A stretch of DNA of 64,000 bases. Source: Planococcus citri (lineage: Eukaryota > Arthropoda > Insecta > Hemiptera > Pseudococcidae). Under the pieces are notes generated by a model that was not told the DNA's origin, did no database searches, and saw only the letters and a list, made by a program, of their open reading frames with translations. Below, piece after piece: positions 47,061 through 58,733 of the stretch. The position numbers and the translations under genes are program-made. Location of the stretch: contig NC_088677.1 of the NCBI RefSeq assembly GCF_950023065.1, positions 65,435,469 through 65,499,468 of the forward strand. The letters run 5' to 3'. Numbering within the stretch: the stretch's first letter is position 1; the number at the start of each line of letters is the position of its first letter.

Positions 47061-47166
47061 ATCTAGTCCAGTTAGAATGATTATTTATGATAATTTATCA
47101 AATGTTCGATTAACCTGTCGTTCGTGAATGATTTGTTCTATGCTTGAATTTTTCATCCCTTTTGCT

Positions 47167-48900
47167 GATGGTTTTGTGTATACAACTCTCGTGTCTTCGG
47201 TGATTTGCCGAAGAGGTCAATAGCACTCAACAAGAAAACTTACGAGACACCCTGTGTGTCGATAATTCGCGAAACCTCTCTCCATAAAAGCCCCGAGGGG
47301 TACTGTTTCTTATACTTATAAAGTAGCACTGTACGTATACAGCAAATGCCCTCGACGTGGTACGCTCTTTTCTCGGCAACGTGTTTACTAATTCATATAT
47401 TTGCACCCGTTTATCCGGGCGAACCAGCTTCGGAACCCTATAAACCCAAATCGCCAGCTTTAATATTTCAATAATTCACGTACCTACATCGGTTCGGCTC
47501 AGCAGCGACGCTGCGAACATCGAATACTTATACACGTAGTATAGGTAATCCATTGGCAGGGTGAAAAAAGAACCCAAATTTTCGACGAATTTGATGCAGC
47601 AGTTGATTGGCCAAAATCAGCTTCGTTCGTCGCAACTGTACGAATAATATAAATACACGAAGCGAAGAGCCAAAGAGTAGCCTAATCTAAAGCTAAAGCA
47701 TCGAAGCTTGAAATATTCTCGGGTGATTAACGCGTAGTTACTCGTCCAATTTACTAAACATTCGCGGTGCTTAATACGAATAGAGAATGAAAACTCGTTG
47801 CTCGTCGTCGACGATAACATCTTGTAGCTCGAACCGAACCCTTTTTCCTCCTCTTTCGTTCGTACTAACTGTCGAAGCTCTGAATAGAAATTTTATTTGG
47901 GACGGGAACTGCTACCCCGAATTTGATCTCGAGCAACTCGTTCACCGCGCGTATCCTTTTTGACTTTTGGCTGTAAAAAAAAAAAAAAGAAAAAAAGATG
48001 AAGATAAACTATTCGAGCAAAATAAATAGAAACGGGGGTGAAAAAAAAAAGAAGAAACCTACAAGGTATCGATCGTAAAACGCCAATCTCTTTCACGCTC
48101 TTTACAATAATGATATCGTTTTAACGATATTTGTCAAACTTGCCCGAAAGGCGGGGGCGGGAGACGGGGGAGGGGGAGAGCACGCCGCGCGGCCTTTGAC
48201 AGTAATTTCCCATCATTTGCGTAGCGGCTTTCCAATTGTGTCGTTTTACTGTTGTCTGCTGCTTGTGCATCGTCGTCATCGCCGCCTCGCCGGCACTGAA
48301 CAGTGAACGCGTCCGCCCATCTACTAAATTACATTTCATTGTAATGCTTTTAAAGTAATTTGATCCTTAAAGCTGCTTCTCGCGCGTTTGAATATCGCGC
48401 CAACGTCGCCCAAAAACGCTTTTCTCAACCTTCCTTGCCTACCTTGGCGACACCGACATCCTCCTTCGAAACGTTTCTATTACGTTATTGCTTTTGACGC
48501 GAGCAACGAAACTTACCTAGGTACAAATAGGTGTGTATTGGAAACCGAATTTGGTGACTTGTATTGTTCTCGTGTGTCTAATAGTGTGTAAGTGTTGTAC
48601 TGTCGAATTATTTACATCGAAATGCTACGATTTTTTGGAATTTTTCGTAACGTAGGAGTATCGGTGTTCTAATCGGGTAACGACTTTGGAACGATATTAT
48701 GTACAATTTCAGGGTCTGTGTTGCTTTTTTCGTCGAATGGGTGGGGGAAGGGGTTAACATTTTACGTACAATTATTTGAATGATGAATTTCTCTAATTTA
48801 AGACTGTAAGATAAGGCTGAAGGATTTAATTAGTGTGGTGAAACTGAAGAATTTGGAAATCTCCACGATACTGTTTCTCTTCATTTTTTCGTAGAATCGT
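47167..48900. other. CpG-richer island
   Basis: Low in repeats, with GC-rich stretches (48,150-48,310). Minus-strand frames with ATG at 47,820 (67 codons) and 48,339 (72 codons) are open. The latter has a GTAAAA donor-like site in phase with the exon at 47,970-47,893. Confidence 0.4.
47893..47970 (-). CDS. Putative short terminal exon
   Basis: A minus-strand, almost uninterrupted T tract ending TTTACAG (strong acceptor) opens a 25-codon frame beginning PKVKKDTRGERVARDQ and ending TAA at 47,893. It could follow an exon starting at ATG 48,339 and ending near 48,253 (CAGACAACA/GTAAAA), both in phase 0. That would give a basic protein of about 55 residues. The partner exon is speculative. Confidence 0.25.
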   Translation of the reverse strand, partial: PKVKKDTRGERVARDQIRGSSSRPK

Positions 48901-50175
48901 TAGAAGTCTCAAAGGTTCATTTTTTATGATGAGAAAATTGAAGACGTTGAGTTTCTATACGCACTATTAGCTTCTTTATTTTCAAGTATGGTATTTTTTC
49001 TGGAAATCGTCAGTCAATACAATTGCAGCACAATTCCTGTAGGCATACCAGATGTTCCTCGTATGGAACCCGCAAAAGATGAAAAAAAATCAAAGAAGTA
49101 TAATTATGTAAAATTCTCGTGAATTGAACTCGATAGTTTTTTTTTAGTAACAGTGAGTTCGACTTCATTATCGCGAGAAATTATTGAATTTTGCATTTCG
49201 TTGAATTTTGTTATTTAAGAAAATAAATGAACAATCAGCTTCAAATTTATATTTAAAATCCAAAAATCCAGTTTAGCAACCAAAGAAACAATCCGTCAAT
49301 AAAGTGAAAGCAAATTTAAAAACTATCTTGCAATCAGCGACTCGTGACGCATTTTACGATTCATTATATCTAACCCTCGATTTTTTTGAGTAGTTTTTTT
49401 TTTAAACTTTGGAGAGCTGTATGCAAGTGCATCAATAGTGCTAAACTACCTACATAGTAATTCAATTTTCAAGTTTTTTTTGATTATTTTATATTTTTAT
49501 GGTATTGATGTAGGAATACTTTGTTGAAGTCGAACGTTCACATTCATGGGAAATCGGGCTTCATTTCAACAAAACAAGTATAGGTACCTTTATTCTTTTT
49601 ATTTTTCTTGAAAATTATTAAAAACATTGCGAACAATACCCCACATCAAAATTAATTTTTGAATACTTTGGAAACGAGCGAAAACATAGCCATTGCCATA
49701 CGTTTATGCAAAACGTCCATTAACTTACGAGACGTTACTTTTAGAACTTGCTTGAGGTTTTTTTTTCTTGAGTAAAAATTTCTCAAGTCCACGAACACGT
49801 CAGTGACGTCACGATGGTACGAACGAAGCACGTTCGCGAGTAAAATATAAGTTGTTAATTTTTTAAACACAACGTTTTAACTCTTTAGAGTGGGTTCTCT
49901 AATGCTAGGATCCTGCCGAAATGCAGGGCATCTGTTCGACAAAATATCAAGAAATATTTGCAGAAGATCCGAACATTTTGGCGAATTTGGTTTTGTTTTT
50001 TCATGGGCCGTGAAATGAGGGTCTTGTTAAAGAATGTCGCATGCAATTTTATTTTTATATGCATCAAATAGGTTAAGAATACATATATCAGCCGCAGTGT
50101 AAATTCCAATAGTTATTCTGTGAAAAAAATTGAAAATGAATTTTTAAAAAATCAAATAAACCACAAATATCACAA
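48901..50175. other. AT-rich spacer
   Basis: Contains a dispersed TTGCAATCAG motif (49,310-49,345). A minus-strand frame at 49,870-49,652 (72 codons, no ATG at its start, lysine/valine-rich with DVFVDLRNFYSRKK) is the only coding-like stretch. It has no splice support and is left as a remark. Confidence 0.35.
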
Positions 50176-50179
50176 TTAA

Positions 50180-50853
50180 CCCTTTGGAGGTTCTCCAGGT
50201 CCCCTTTTTGGAGAAATAAGTTGCTTCGAAGAGTGTAATAGGGTACCTTGGTTGCCTGATTGACCGAATTACAAAAAAATTGAGCATTCAAAGAAAAATG
50301 GTTTTGGAAAATGAAAAATTTGAAAAAGCTGAAATCCTCAATTTTCCAATAATACAAATGAATTTGAATTGGAAATTTTTTTCAAAAATTATTCTACAAC
50401 GTGAGCAAGAAACTTTAATCGAAAGCACTTTTTGAAAACACTTTTTTTAAAAATTGATGAGAAAAGAAAATATTGCAATAATGATTGTAGTGAAAAATGT
50501 CATCTGGAATTTCCCAAGTTGAGCAAAAATAAAAACTTGATGAAAGAGCGCCAGATGACCTTTTTTTCAATCGTTTTTACAATTTTTTTTCATATTACTT
50601 TTTAAAAAATGTTTTCGAAAAGTGTTTTTGATTAATGTTTTTTACTCATGTTGTTGAATCATGTTTGAAAAAAATTTCCAATTTATATTCGTTGGTTTTA
50701 TTGCAAATAAAGGATTTATTCTCCGAAATGATTTTCCTTTGAAAGCTCAAATTTTTTGTGATTTGAACGATTGTGCAGTGTAGGTACCCTATAACATCCT
50801 TTGAAGCAATTTGTTTCCCCTACGTGGAGACCTACTGCAGAACCTCCAAAGGG
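50180..50853. mobile_element. piggyBac-like foldback MITE, 674 bp
   Basis: TTAA on both sides (50,176-50,179 and 50,854-50,857). Ends CCCTTTGGAGGTTCT and its exact complement, with arms similar for at least about 110 bp (TTGCTTC.AAG..TGT.ATAGGGTACCT). Its terminal CCCTTTNGAGGT matches the larger element at 13.9-16.4 kb, suggesting one family. No transposase. Confidence 0.8.
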
Positions 50854-50857
50854 TTAA

Positions 50858-53800
50858 CATCGAATAATAATACTGAAATCAAAGAAACAAAATTACCTAC
50901 TAGTTAAATTGTATCCTTGAGCAAACAGTACATAGTGTATACGCCTCTTGTGAATCAGTTCTGCGAAGTTCTTTCTAACGATTCAGAATTTTTCGAGTAT
51001 CAGCAGAAATACGAGTATCTGGTAAGTGAATGGCAAGCATATTAGGGCCTATGTCTTAAAAGCAATCACTATCATATTCTTCAAGATTCCGTAACAGTTT
51101 GGAAGCGTTCAGTAAAACTAATTCTGAAACTAATGAAACAAATTTTTCAATAGTCATTTTATTACAATCTCCCACAACGTCTTCTCGAAGACGCAAGATG
51201 AAGGGGAGTGATCTTTATTTTTCATTTAATACATGTACATGGGTACAAACTTACAAAAAAAACGATGCTGAAAATAACAATTAGAAGGAACCACATTGTT
51301 TTCTCGTAATAATTTTCCGGATTTGCTGAGTCGAGCCATCTTTCGCAAGTCTATCAGTCAGCTGTGTCAGTCTTGAAAATGGCCTAGGGATGCCATTTTT
51401 TTGACACTGCTGCCAAAAATTAGATGAATATTCTTATTGCAGCATGCTCTGCATATGAAATTAAAGAAGAATTATTCTCGAAAAATTAAGGAGATTCAGT
51501 AAGATTTATGTCGATAAAAAAAATGTTTAATCGGTTCAATTGTTCGACATCGGAAACGGTATCAAAACGATTACTTACTTGATAAAATCCGAAGAGAACG
51601 ATTATATCATGAAAGGTTTTTTAGTTCAACCGTCACTCGAGTTGAAAATTTGAAAGTACTAATGCGTCTGACCGTTTTAAATTTGTTGAAATTCATGTTA
51701 CTTCCTCAAAAAATTCAAAAATCATGACCACATTTTGGACTCAAAAATTTTCAAAGATTCTCAAAAAATATTTTCGCCTCGATATTTGAATTTATCGTGA
51801 AATTTTTCAACTCATTTTGGTATGAGTAAAAAACCAAAAATCGTAACCAAAATGTGAACTTTTTTTTTTAATTTTCAAAAATGAATTTTTTTTAGCAAAA
51901 TATGTATTTAAATTTACTGTGACATTTTAACCCATTTTGATTGGTTTAAACACAAAAAAAAAAAAATAAATAACGAAGCTTTTTCGTTATTTGTTACGTT
52001 ATAACATGAAGATTTTTTCATAACGTTATTATTGCGTTATCGTTTGTTCTGCAGAATATTTTGTTTTCGTTATGGTTTCGTTATTTGTAACGGAAAAAAT
52101 TACGTTTTTTCGTTTTTTGTTTTAGGTACAAAAAAAACGCAAAAGCTATCTTGCAATCTGATAGGTAGCTTTCAGACTATCAAGAGTACTATTACCATCG
52201 AGCTATTAGTGAAATGAGTTTATTCTTTTAAAGGACAATAACGATCCTGGTGTCGTTCATACAAAGAAAGAGTTAGTGAATTAGTTGCAATGTACCTACT
52301 TATACGAAGATTTAGGACTTTATCAGTTGGAAAAGTTGAGTACTTACGATCTAAAAAAAAGTCTGGGCAATCTGCTACAAAATCCCCTTTGAGATGTAAA
52401 GTAAATAAAGGGTTACTTACCTCATTTTCCTAAAAAGGATTATAATTATTGTGGATTTCCGAAGTCTAATTCAAATATGCAAATGACTACAAATGGCCTT
52501 AGCTTATGGTTTTATATAAAATTCTATCTCCTGATAATTTTTCCAACTCTTTTCTCCTTGAATTATTAGGACCCACAAAGGAAAAATTCAAACACAGTAT
52601 TTTCTTTTCTTTTTTGACATCTTCGACATCTCACAAGGAAAAAAATGTTCACGTTTTGGTAATGTTTGAATGAAACGGGGAGGGGGTTTCAATTTTAAGA
52701 AATAATCATTTTTGGAATTTTGAAATTCAAAACAATTAATTTAGACTAAGAAGTGAAGTTTGTAAAAATTGTCGACAATCGAAAAAATTTCAACGTTTCT
52801 TGATTTTAAAAATTTACATTTCGAATAAAATTTGTGTGGAAAGCAAAAGTGCAAAAATTTTGAAAATTCGTCAGAATTTCGTGTTGCAATTCGAACTCCC
52901 ACAAACTTAGAAATAACGTGTCGGACATCTTTGAAGCTCCATAAAAAAGTGTAGATTTTTATACTTCTGCCAAAATCCAAAAAATTCCAATATGAAATGT
53001 TCTTAAAATCGAGAACTGTCTTTCATTATAATTTTATTGTGATTTGAAGGTTTTTATTCAAGAGCAGTGGAAAATGTTGAGAAAACGGAATGAAATGCTT
53101 GATGAAATTTCATAGCTATTTGTTGTCAATTTGACCTTTTGTTTCCATTTAGCTTCGAAAGTTCACATGTTCGTTTTGAGGAAACCCAATTTCCAAATCG
53201 TTTGCGACTCAAAATCGTTTTTTTTTCTCGAAACATTACGATCTAAGTTTTCATTCGGTTCAACTTTTTGCTTGGAAATTTTTTGTAATTTATATATTAA
53301 AGGGTTGATTTTTCCAAGGACTTCGTGTATCGATGGGTACTTTGAAGTTTGAAGTCGCCGAAATTGACCTCACGCAATTATGACTCGCAACTCTTTTTTT
53401 CGGTATTGGAGTCGGTTCTTTTCTTTTCCATCAGCGTGGATGGTTTTCTAAAATCTCAGCTGGTTTTTGTAATTACATCATTTTTCTGCAAGAGTTTGAG
53501 GAGTTGTGGATGGCGAAATTATGGCCGATGGGCCAGCCTGATGTATTTAGAACCCGAAACTTTACATAATATGAAATTTTTGTATGCACTCGATCTATAT
53601 AAATAAATTTTAACTTGACTTACTTACTATTTTTAAATTTTTTTATAAACTCTCAGTTCATCCTTTGTCGCATGTACATACCTATTTAAATTGATTTAAA
53701 AATCGACTTCGAAGATTTGCTTTTTAAACTTTAGACAAAAAATCTCAACTCGTTCACATTGTTGACCAAAAACTCAAAACTCACTCACTTATTCTAGTTC
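50858..53800. other. AT-rich spacer
   Basis: No gene called. A cluster of CGTTAT/ATAACG strings with a local inverted repeat lies at 51,965-52,125, followed by a dispersed TTGCAATC motif (52,139-52,175). A plus-strand frame at 53,349-53,606 lacks support. Confidence 0.4.
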
Positions 53801-56150
53801 ACCTTTCCGACAGAAAAATTTCCATTATGTCAGCAAAGCATACTCCCCAAGGTACTCCAAATACGCATATTTTTCACTCCATTACACTTTCCAATACACC
53901 GACCACAATCTGGAATTCTTCCGCACCAAAACTTCTCTTCAGCGGTTACATTATTCATCTCGAGCATCACCGCAAAAACAAGCTAATCACATGGACGAAA
54001 ACTAAGCATATCTAGTAGTAGGGTAATTAACACTCAAATATCTCTAGCTCAAGTATATACTCGTAGAACACCGCCAGGTAAAGGTATTCGTACATCTGCG
54101 TGCATATTTCGCGAACGTTCGTTGAAATTACATATTTTAATACCGAAGATGATGTGAGAGACGTTGACGTCCTAGTGTTGGAAACGTTCGAGGGGGTAAG
54201 GTTGGTAATTTACAACCTCGAAAACTTCTCGCCAAAGAATCTGCACGCGAATCCCTCAAGTCGACTGTACACTTTTCCAACTATCCTCGTATCTCCGCAC
54301 GAATATAGCATTTTGATAAAATAGCGTTCGTATATTTTCCATTTCCACCGCCATCGCCGTAAACTCGTCTACCGCAAACATCCCATAATATGTATCGAAA
54401 TTCTGCGTGATGCTTCCCCTCCCCTCCCCTCACAACCCCCTCCTGTATCATTATAGCTTCCTCATTGTCTATAAATGTTTCGATCCCATCATCAGATTTA
54501 TAATTCCCTTTTTGAAAACTTGACAACAACGAGAAGCGAAGTGATAGGGACGAGGACGTTGTCGAGGAAGAGGAATGAGGAAAAAAACACTACACAAAAC
54601 CAGGTGGATAATTAGAGGATGAATTATTAACAAAGTGCGTGCCGATGATAATCTGACATTCGAGTCGACGGCGCGGCTGCGAAGAGGGGAGCGAGGAGTG
54701 TTTCGAGGGGTTGTAGGGGGACAGTCGACTTATAAAATTACCTTAAAATCGCGAGGCGGGTTGTTCGTTTAGTGAGAGAGAGAGGTGCTGTACACTTTTA
54801 AAACATTACACCGCGACGACGTCGAAATTAAAAGTATCGTACGAATGTTTTTAATTAAAAACCAGCCCCGGTTTAGGTGCCGGCCTGGCCCCGGTGCCCC
54901 TGCCCCTTGTTTTTGTACTGTGTAGCTCGCTTTTATACAAAACTCTCACTTCCTGTGCCTCTGTGTAGTGTATTATGTCGAAATACGTCATCGGCGAATA
55001 TTACTTTTTCGGCAGCCAGCTTAATACCGCCAACGTTGTTGTAGAGCTATTCGAAGGTATTCGGGCGCAGGGCTGCTCCTGAGCTCGCTATAATTAAAAT
55101 TACGCCGCTCGACGTAATTCGAAATTAAAATTTAACAAATTCACGTTCACGCAGCAGCATCGCTGTATTGGCTGCATGATGCCGGCTTACTTCTGCTCTC
55201 CTCTCTGCTCAACTCCTCGTCCAATTTGTTAGTACTCTTACAGGGATCGTGTGCATCTGAGAAATAGACAGAGAGAAAGGGAGCAAGTTGTTAAGAAGAC
55301 GCGTCAGCCAATTCTACAAAGATACCCTCGAGTAGCCGTGATCTCCGAACGAGTTTAATTTTTAACGCAAATAAGCCAATTAATGGTAGTATACACGAGA
55401 CGATGAGAAGAGGCTAACGTAGCCAGAATACAGCCAAAGAATGGAGCAGATCGAAGGGGCAAAGCTAAAAGCTTACGGTCACGACGACGACGACGACTGC
55501 GATGTGTTTATTAAGTTGCATATTCGAGCCAACATAGGCGAAAAAGTATCGCACGTCGAATGGGTAAACAAGTCGCTCGTCGTCGAGCAGCCTGCCAATG
55601 CCACCACCACCACCACTTGGTTTTCTGGAGATTTTTTTTTTCGTCGTCGTCGTCTTTCTCCAGCTATGTTGGGTAGGTAGATAGGTAAAGGAAAGGTACA
55701 CCTAGCTCTACGTCAGCGTGTTATACGTATTAAACAAACACGCTTGAAAAATTAAACGTCGTACACCTCTATGCACGCTTTTTTACCCTCCCCCTTCGCC
55801 TCCGCCAACCCTGTCTTCTGCTTTTCATTTCGGTATTCGTTCTGTTTCTCTGTCTATCTCTCTCTCTCTCTCTTGTTCGCCTGTGCTGCCTTGCTCTTTT
55901 TAGCCTTGCAAGATTTTAAGTGTTGACTAATGAAAACTTCGTTTAACTTATAAAACTCTTGCTCGGATGCTCTGCTTTGTTTGCCGTGTGAATAAAACGG
56001 CTGCTCGGCTGCTGGTACGCGATTCCGTGACGTGACGTGGTGGCGGGGGCTGCTTTATGCAGGGTCTCCGACTCTGATGCTCATTTTTTTACTTTGCCTT
56101 TGCTACTCGTGAAATGATGTTTCGTGGTGTAAGGATGGTAGGGTGGATTG
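53801..56150. other. CpG-richer island with several small open frames
   Basis: The largest island. It is GC-rich in parts (54,650-54,910), with TAATTA/AATTAAAA blocks at 54,830-55,140 and CT/GA-rich microsatellite stretches at 55,855-55,875. Open frames include 53,827-54,015 plus (ATG, 62 codons), 54,100-54,324 plus, 54,529-54,281 minus and 55,441-55,680 plus (ATG, with a run of aspartate codons from (GAC)5). Frames are open on both strands, so none is called a gene. Plausibly a promoter or enhancer region. Confidence 0.4.
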
Positions 56151-56659
56151 CGAAGTAATGTGGGAGGATTTTTATAAAATTTGGTGGAGACATTTTGAGT
56201 TGAAAATTCCTTGGAAAAATTTCCGGCTCCGGAGCGCCTTATACTGTCCCTGGAGGACAGATATGGGTCTTAAACGTTACGATTGCGTTATTACCCCTGA
56301 ATTGTTTCTGATACTTGATCCATCTACTAATGACGGTCCTTGATCATGACTGTATAAGTAAACTATTCAATTCTACTTGCAGAGTCTTGCTATTTTAAAG
56401 GGATGAATACAAAATTGTCGTGTAGTGATGACCTAAAAGCGAGATATGCACGAGATATGCAAGTATTAAAGACATTGAGAATCTTTTTAAACTGAAAAAA
56501 AAAAAAAATACCTACTTTAAACTTTTGCAATTCAGTTCGAATAAAATTGGAATGGATTGACCCATTATTTATTATTTTTCATATCATTTATTCTTGTTTT
56601 TAACCTGAGGCATATATGTTGTACGAATAAAGGCAATAAGTGCTAAAAAGGTTCAAACC

Positions 56660-57290
56660 ATAGAGACATTTTCGAAAAAATATATTCGTTTTTTCGCTCT
56701 AGCCCATACCCAACCTGCTTTAGGAAAAATAGCCCTGTCCCAAAAGATTACGTCGACTTGGACCTTTTCCATCTAAATCCCCCTAGCGGTTCCGCTGAGC
56801 AGTTGAAAATTTTCAAATCGCTTGTTTTTGGGTAAATTCGTGTTTTGAAATTGTTTTATTCTGGAATATTTCGCATTAATGCGATGTTTTAACGTGAGAA
56901 GTCATTGTCAATTTTTGGGTCGTAATTATTGTCAATTTCAAAAAATCGATGAAATATCCTACAACTTATCAATTATTATTTTTCAAAAAAAATTGGTAAT
57001 AATGTCCGAAAAATTGGCACCACTGCTTTTCAAAATATCTCCCGTTCACCCCAGTTTCAGAAATGATGTTTTTTGATGTTTTGACACGATTAATGCGAAA
57101 TATTTGAAAAGAAAATATTTCCAAAACGCGAATCTTCCCTGTAATATGCAATTTGGAAACTTTCGACCACTCAATAGAACCACAAAAGTGGTCTTGGATT
57201 TTGATGGAAATAACTTGGGTCAACGCCGAATCTCAAATACCTACTATTTTTTAGAATTGGGACCATTTCTTCTAAAAGCAAGATTATAGA
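56660..57290. repeat. Family F copy 3, foldback form
   Basis: Left arm about 56,712-56,900 and inverted right arm about 57,060-57,290 share TTCGTGTTTTG / CGCGTTTTGGAAAT and ATATTTCGCATTAAT. Between them is a smaller hairpin around ATTGGTAATAATG. Nearly duplicated at 57,650-58,310. Confidence 0.75.
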
Positions 57291-57649
57291 TGAAAAACCA
57301 GGATTTTTTCGAAAATGCCCTTCATTTAAAATCATTTTCTCGAAGGTACCTCCAGAAGCAGAATTTTTTTGATTGACTTTATAACTCGGAACAAATGTCT
57401 TGAAAGCTGTTGGCAAATCATTCTTTGCTGCTGAGGAAATTCTCTCGAACAGTTGAACTGCATTTACTTTTCGAACAATGAATTTAATTAACTTGCTTAC
57501 TTTCACTCGTATTTTGATGTGTAGTTCGATCTTGCACTTTTTTTGCTACGACCAATGACAACTAGAAGGAGCCAATGTGTAGTGAGAAAGCTAGAATGTT
57601 GTGGCAAATAAGACAGTATGTTGTGCCAATGAAGCCAATATGTAGTGCT
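57291..57649. repeat. Mosaic repeat block
   Basis: Carries the TGAATTTAATTAACTTGCTT block (about 57,480) also found near 43,780 and 59,295, and a GTTGGCAAATCATTCTT.G block shared with 59,213. Confidence 0.5.
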
Positions 57650-58310
57650 AAATGCTCAAACAGGAGACATTTTCGAAAAAGTAATTTGTTTTTTCGCTCT
57701 AGCCCCTACTCAACTTGCTTTGGGAAAAATAGCTCTCTTTCAGAAGTTGGTATTTGAGATTTTGCGTCGACTTAGACATTTTCCATCTAAATCCCAAGAG
57801 TTCTGCTGAGCAGTGAAACATTTTTAAATCGCTTATTTTTGGGTGAATTCGTGTTTTGAAAATTTTTTGTTCTAAAATATATTTTGCATTAATACGATGT
57901 TTAAACGTGAGAAGTTATCATTTCTGAAACTTGGGAAATATTTCGGAACGAAGTGATGTGGATTTTTTGATTGTTATTAATGTCAATTTCAAAAAAATGG
58001 GTAAAATATACCTATCCCAAAACTTATCAATTATCATTTTTTTTAAAATTGGTAATACTGATCGAAAAATTTGGCGTCACTGATTTTCAAAATAACTCCA
58101 CGGTTTCAAAAACGATATTTTTTGATGTTTCGACATGATTAATGCGAAATATTTGGGACGAAAATATTTTCAAAGCGCGAATTTTTCCTGAAATAAGCTA
58201 TTTTTCAACCTTCAACCGCTCAATAGAACCCCAAAGTAGTCTTGGATTTTGATGGCAATGACTTGGAATTTCAAATACAATTTTTTGGAAGTGAGCTATT
58301 CTAAAAGTAG
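57650..58310. repeat. Family F copy 4, foldback form
   Basis: Direct repeat of copy 3 about 1 kb downstream (GAGACATTTTCGAAAAA, CGCTCTAGCCC.TAC.CAAC, TTTCCATCTAAATCCC, GCGCGAATTTTTCCTG). It has the same internal inverted arrangement. Confidence 0.75.
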
Positions 58311-58341
58311 TTTGGGTGGGATTAGAGCAAAAAAACGTGGA

Positions 58342-58733
58342 CTAAAATTCTTTGTCCATCCAAATCTTTGGCACTTTTGGCCCTGAATAGGGCCATCTGG
58401 GATTATGATGATTTTGTACTACATATTTTGACGAGGGCTGGAAAATACTTTTAAAATCAATGATTTGTTTACCTGCATCATTTGGCATGAACATCAATAG
58501 CCCAGGCTGGAAAGTGGAATTGGTTGTTGGTTTTGATAGAGACAGTGAAGCCAAGGTACAAGTGTGTTTTCTTTTCGAAGAGAATCGCGAATTTCATCAT
58601 CAGTAATTGAGTAAGGGACATGACATTCTTCGTCACAGTAGTTAATTTTTTTCTGTTTAGAATTACCGAATGTGAAAAATCGTCTTCGAGCGTTCTTTTT
58701 TTTTGAATCTTGGAAATCATCGATGTTAGTCAA
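58342..58733 (-). CDS. Putative two-exon gene or transposon-derived frame
   Basis: On the minus strand the upstream frame (58,733-58,560) includes KKINYCDEECHVPYSITDDE. The downstream frame (58,506-58,342, TAG) includes NHHNPRWPYSGPKVPKIW. A 53-nt GT..AG intron (GTACCT ... TTTCCAG, 58,559-58,507) joins them in phase 0. The product would be about 112 residues with no recognised domain. A third overlapping frame on the same strand (58,720-58,478, with ATG) is also open, which warns that openness here is not diagnostic. The locus lies between repeat copies, so a transposon origin is possible. Confidence 0.3.

Larger units (their letters stand above)
46217..47165. repeat. 134-bp tandem duplication, second copy split by two MITEs
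   Basis: Unit 1 is 46,217-46,350. Unit 2 starts at 46,351 with ACAGATATCTCAG and resumes after two insertions to about 47,165. Subtracting the two elements and their duplications leaves about 134 bp, the same length as unit 1. Both units contain AGAATGATTATT.GTGATAATTT and a TCGT.CGTGAA.GA site. Confidence 0.75.
44160..47166. repeat. Array of palindrome TCGTTCGCGAACGA
   Basis: About 17 exact or near copies of the 14-bp palindrome lie at 44,257, 44,356, 44,670, 44,792, 44,908, 45,064, 45,130, 45,253, 45,365, 45,472, 45,538, 45,614, 45,970, 46,080, 46,297 and 47,118 (starts), with a half-site near 44,173. Between 44,657 and 45,526 they form a higher-order repeat: four sites per unit, units 44,657-45,117 and 45,118-45,526, then a partial third. 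A diverged relative with one site is at 59,405-59,660. Three hAT-like insertions split the array. Confidence 0.85.
9482..52175 (+). repeat. Dispersed TTGCAATCAG motif with 3' hairpin, nine copies
   Basis: Copies at 9,482, 18,391, 24,861, 29,845, 31,293, 33,885, 36,873, 49,310 and 52,139, all in the same orientation. The pattern is GCAAAA.C.CT.TTGCAATCAGCAA, often preceded by an A-rich tract. Where best kept it is followed by an ATCAGC-loop-GCTGAT hairpin. Two of the copies (29.8 and 31.3 kb) lie in a segmental duplication. It resembles the conserved tail of a SINE or LINE family; identity unknown. Confidence 0.55.

Noticed and set aside
44160..47166. CRISPR-like array
   Set aside because: The recurring unit is a 14-bp palindrome with irregular but duplicated spacers, in a eukaryotic context with no cas genes. 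Spacers are homologous between units, unlike CRISPR.
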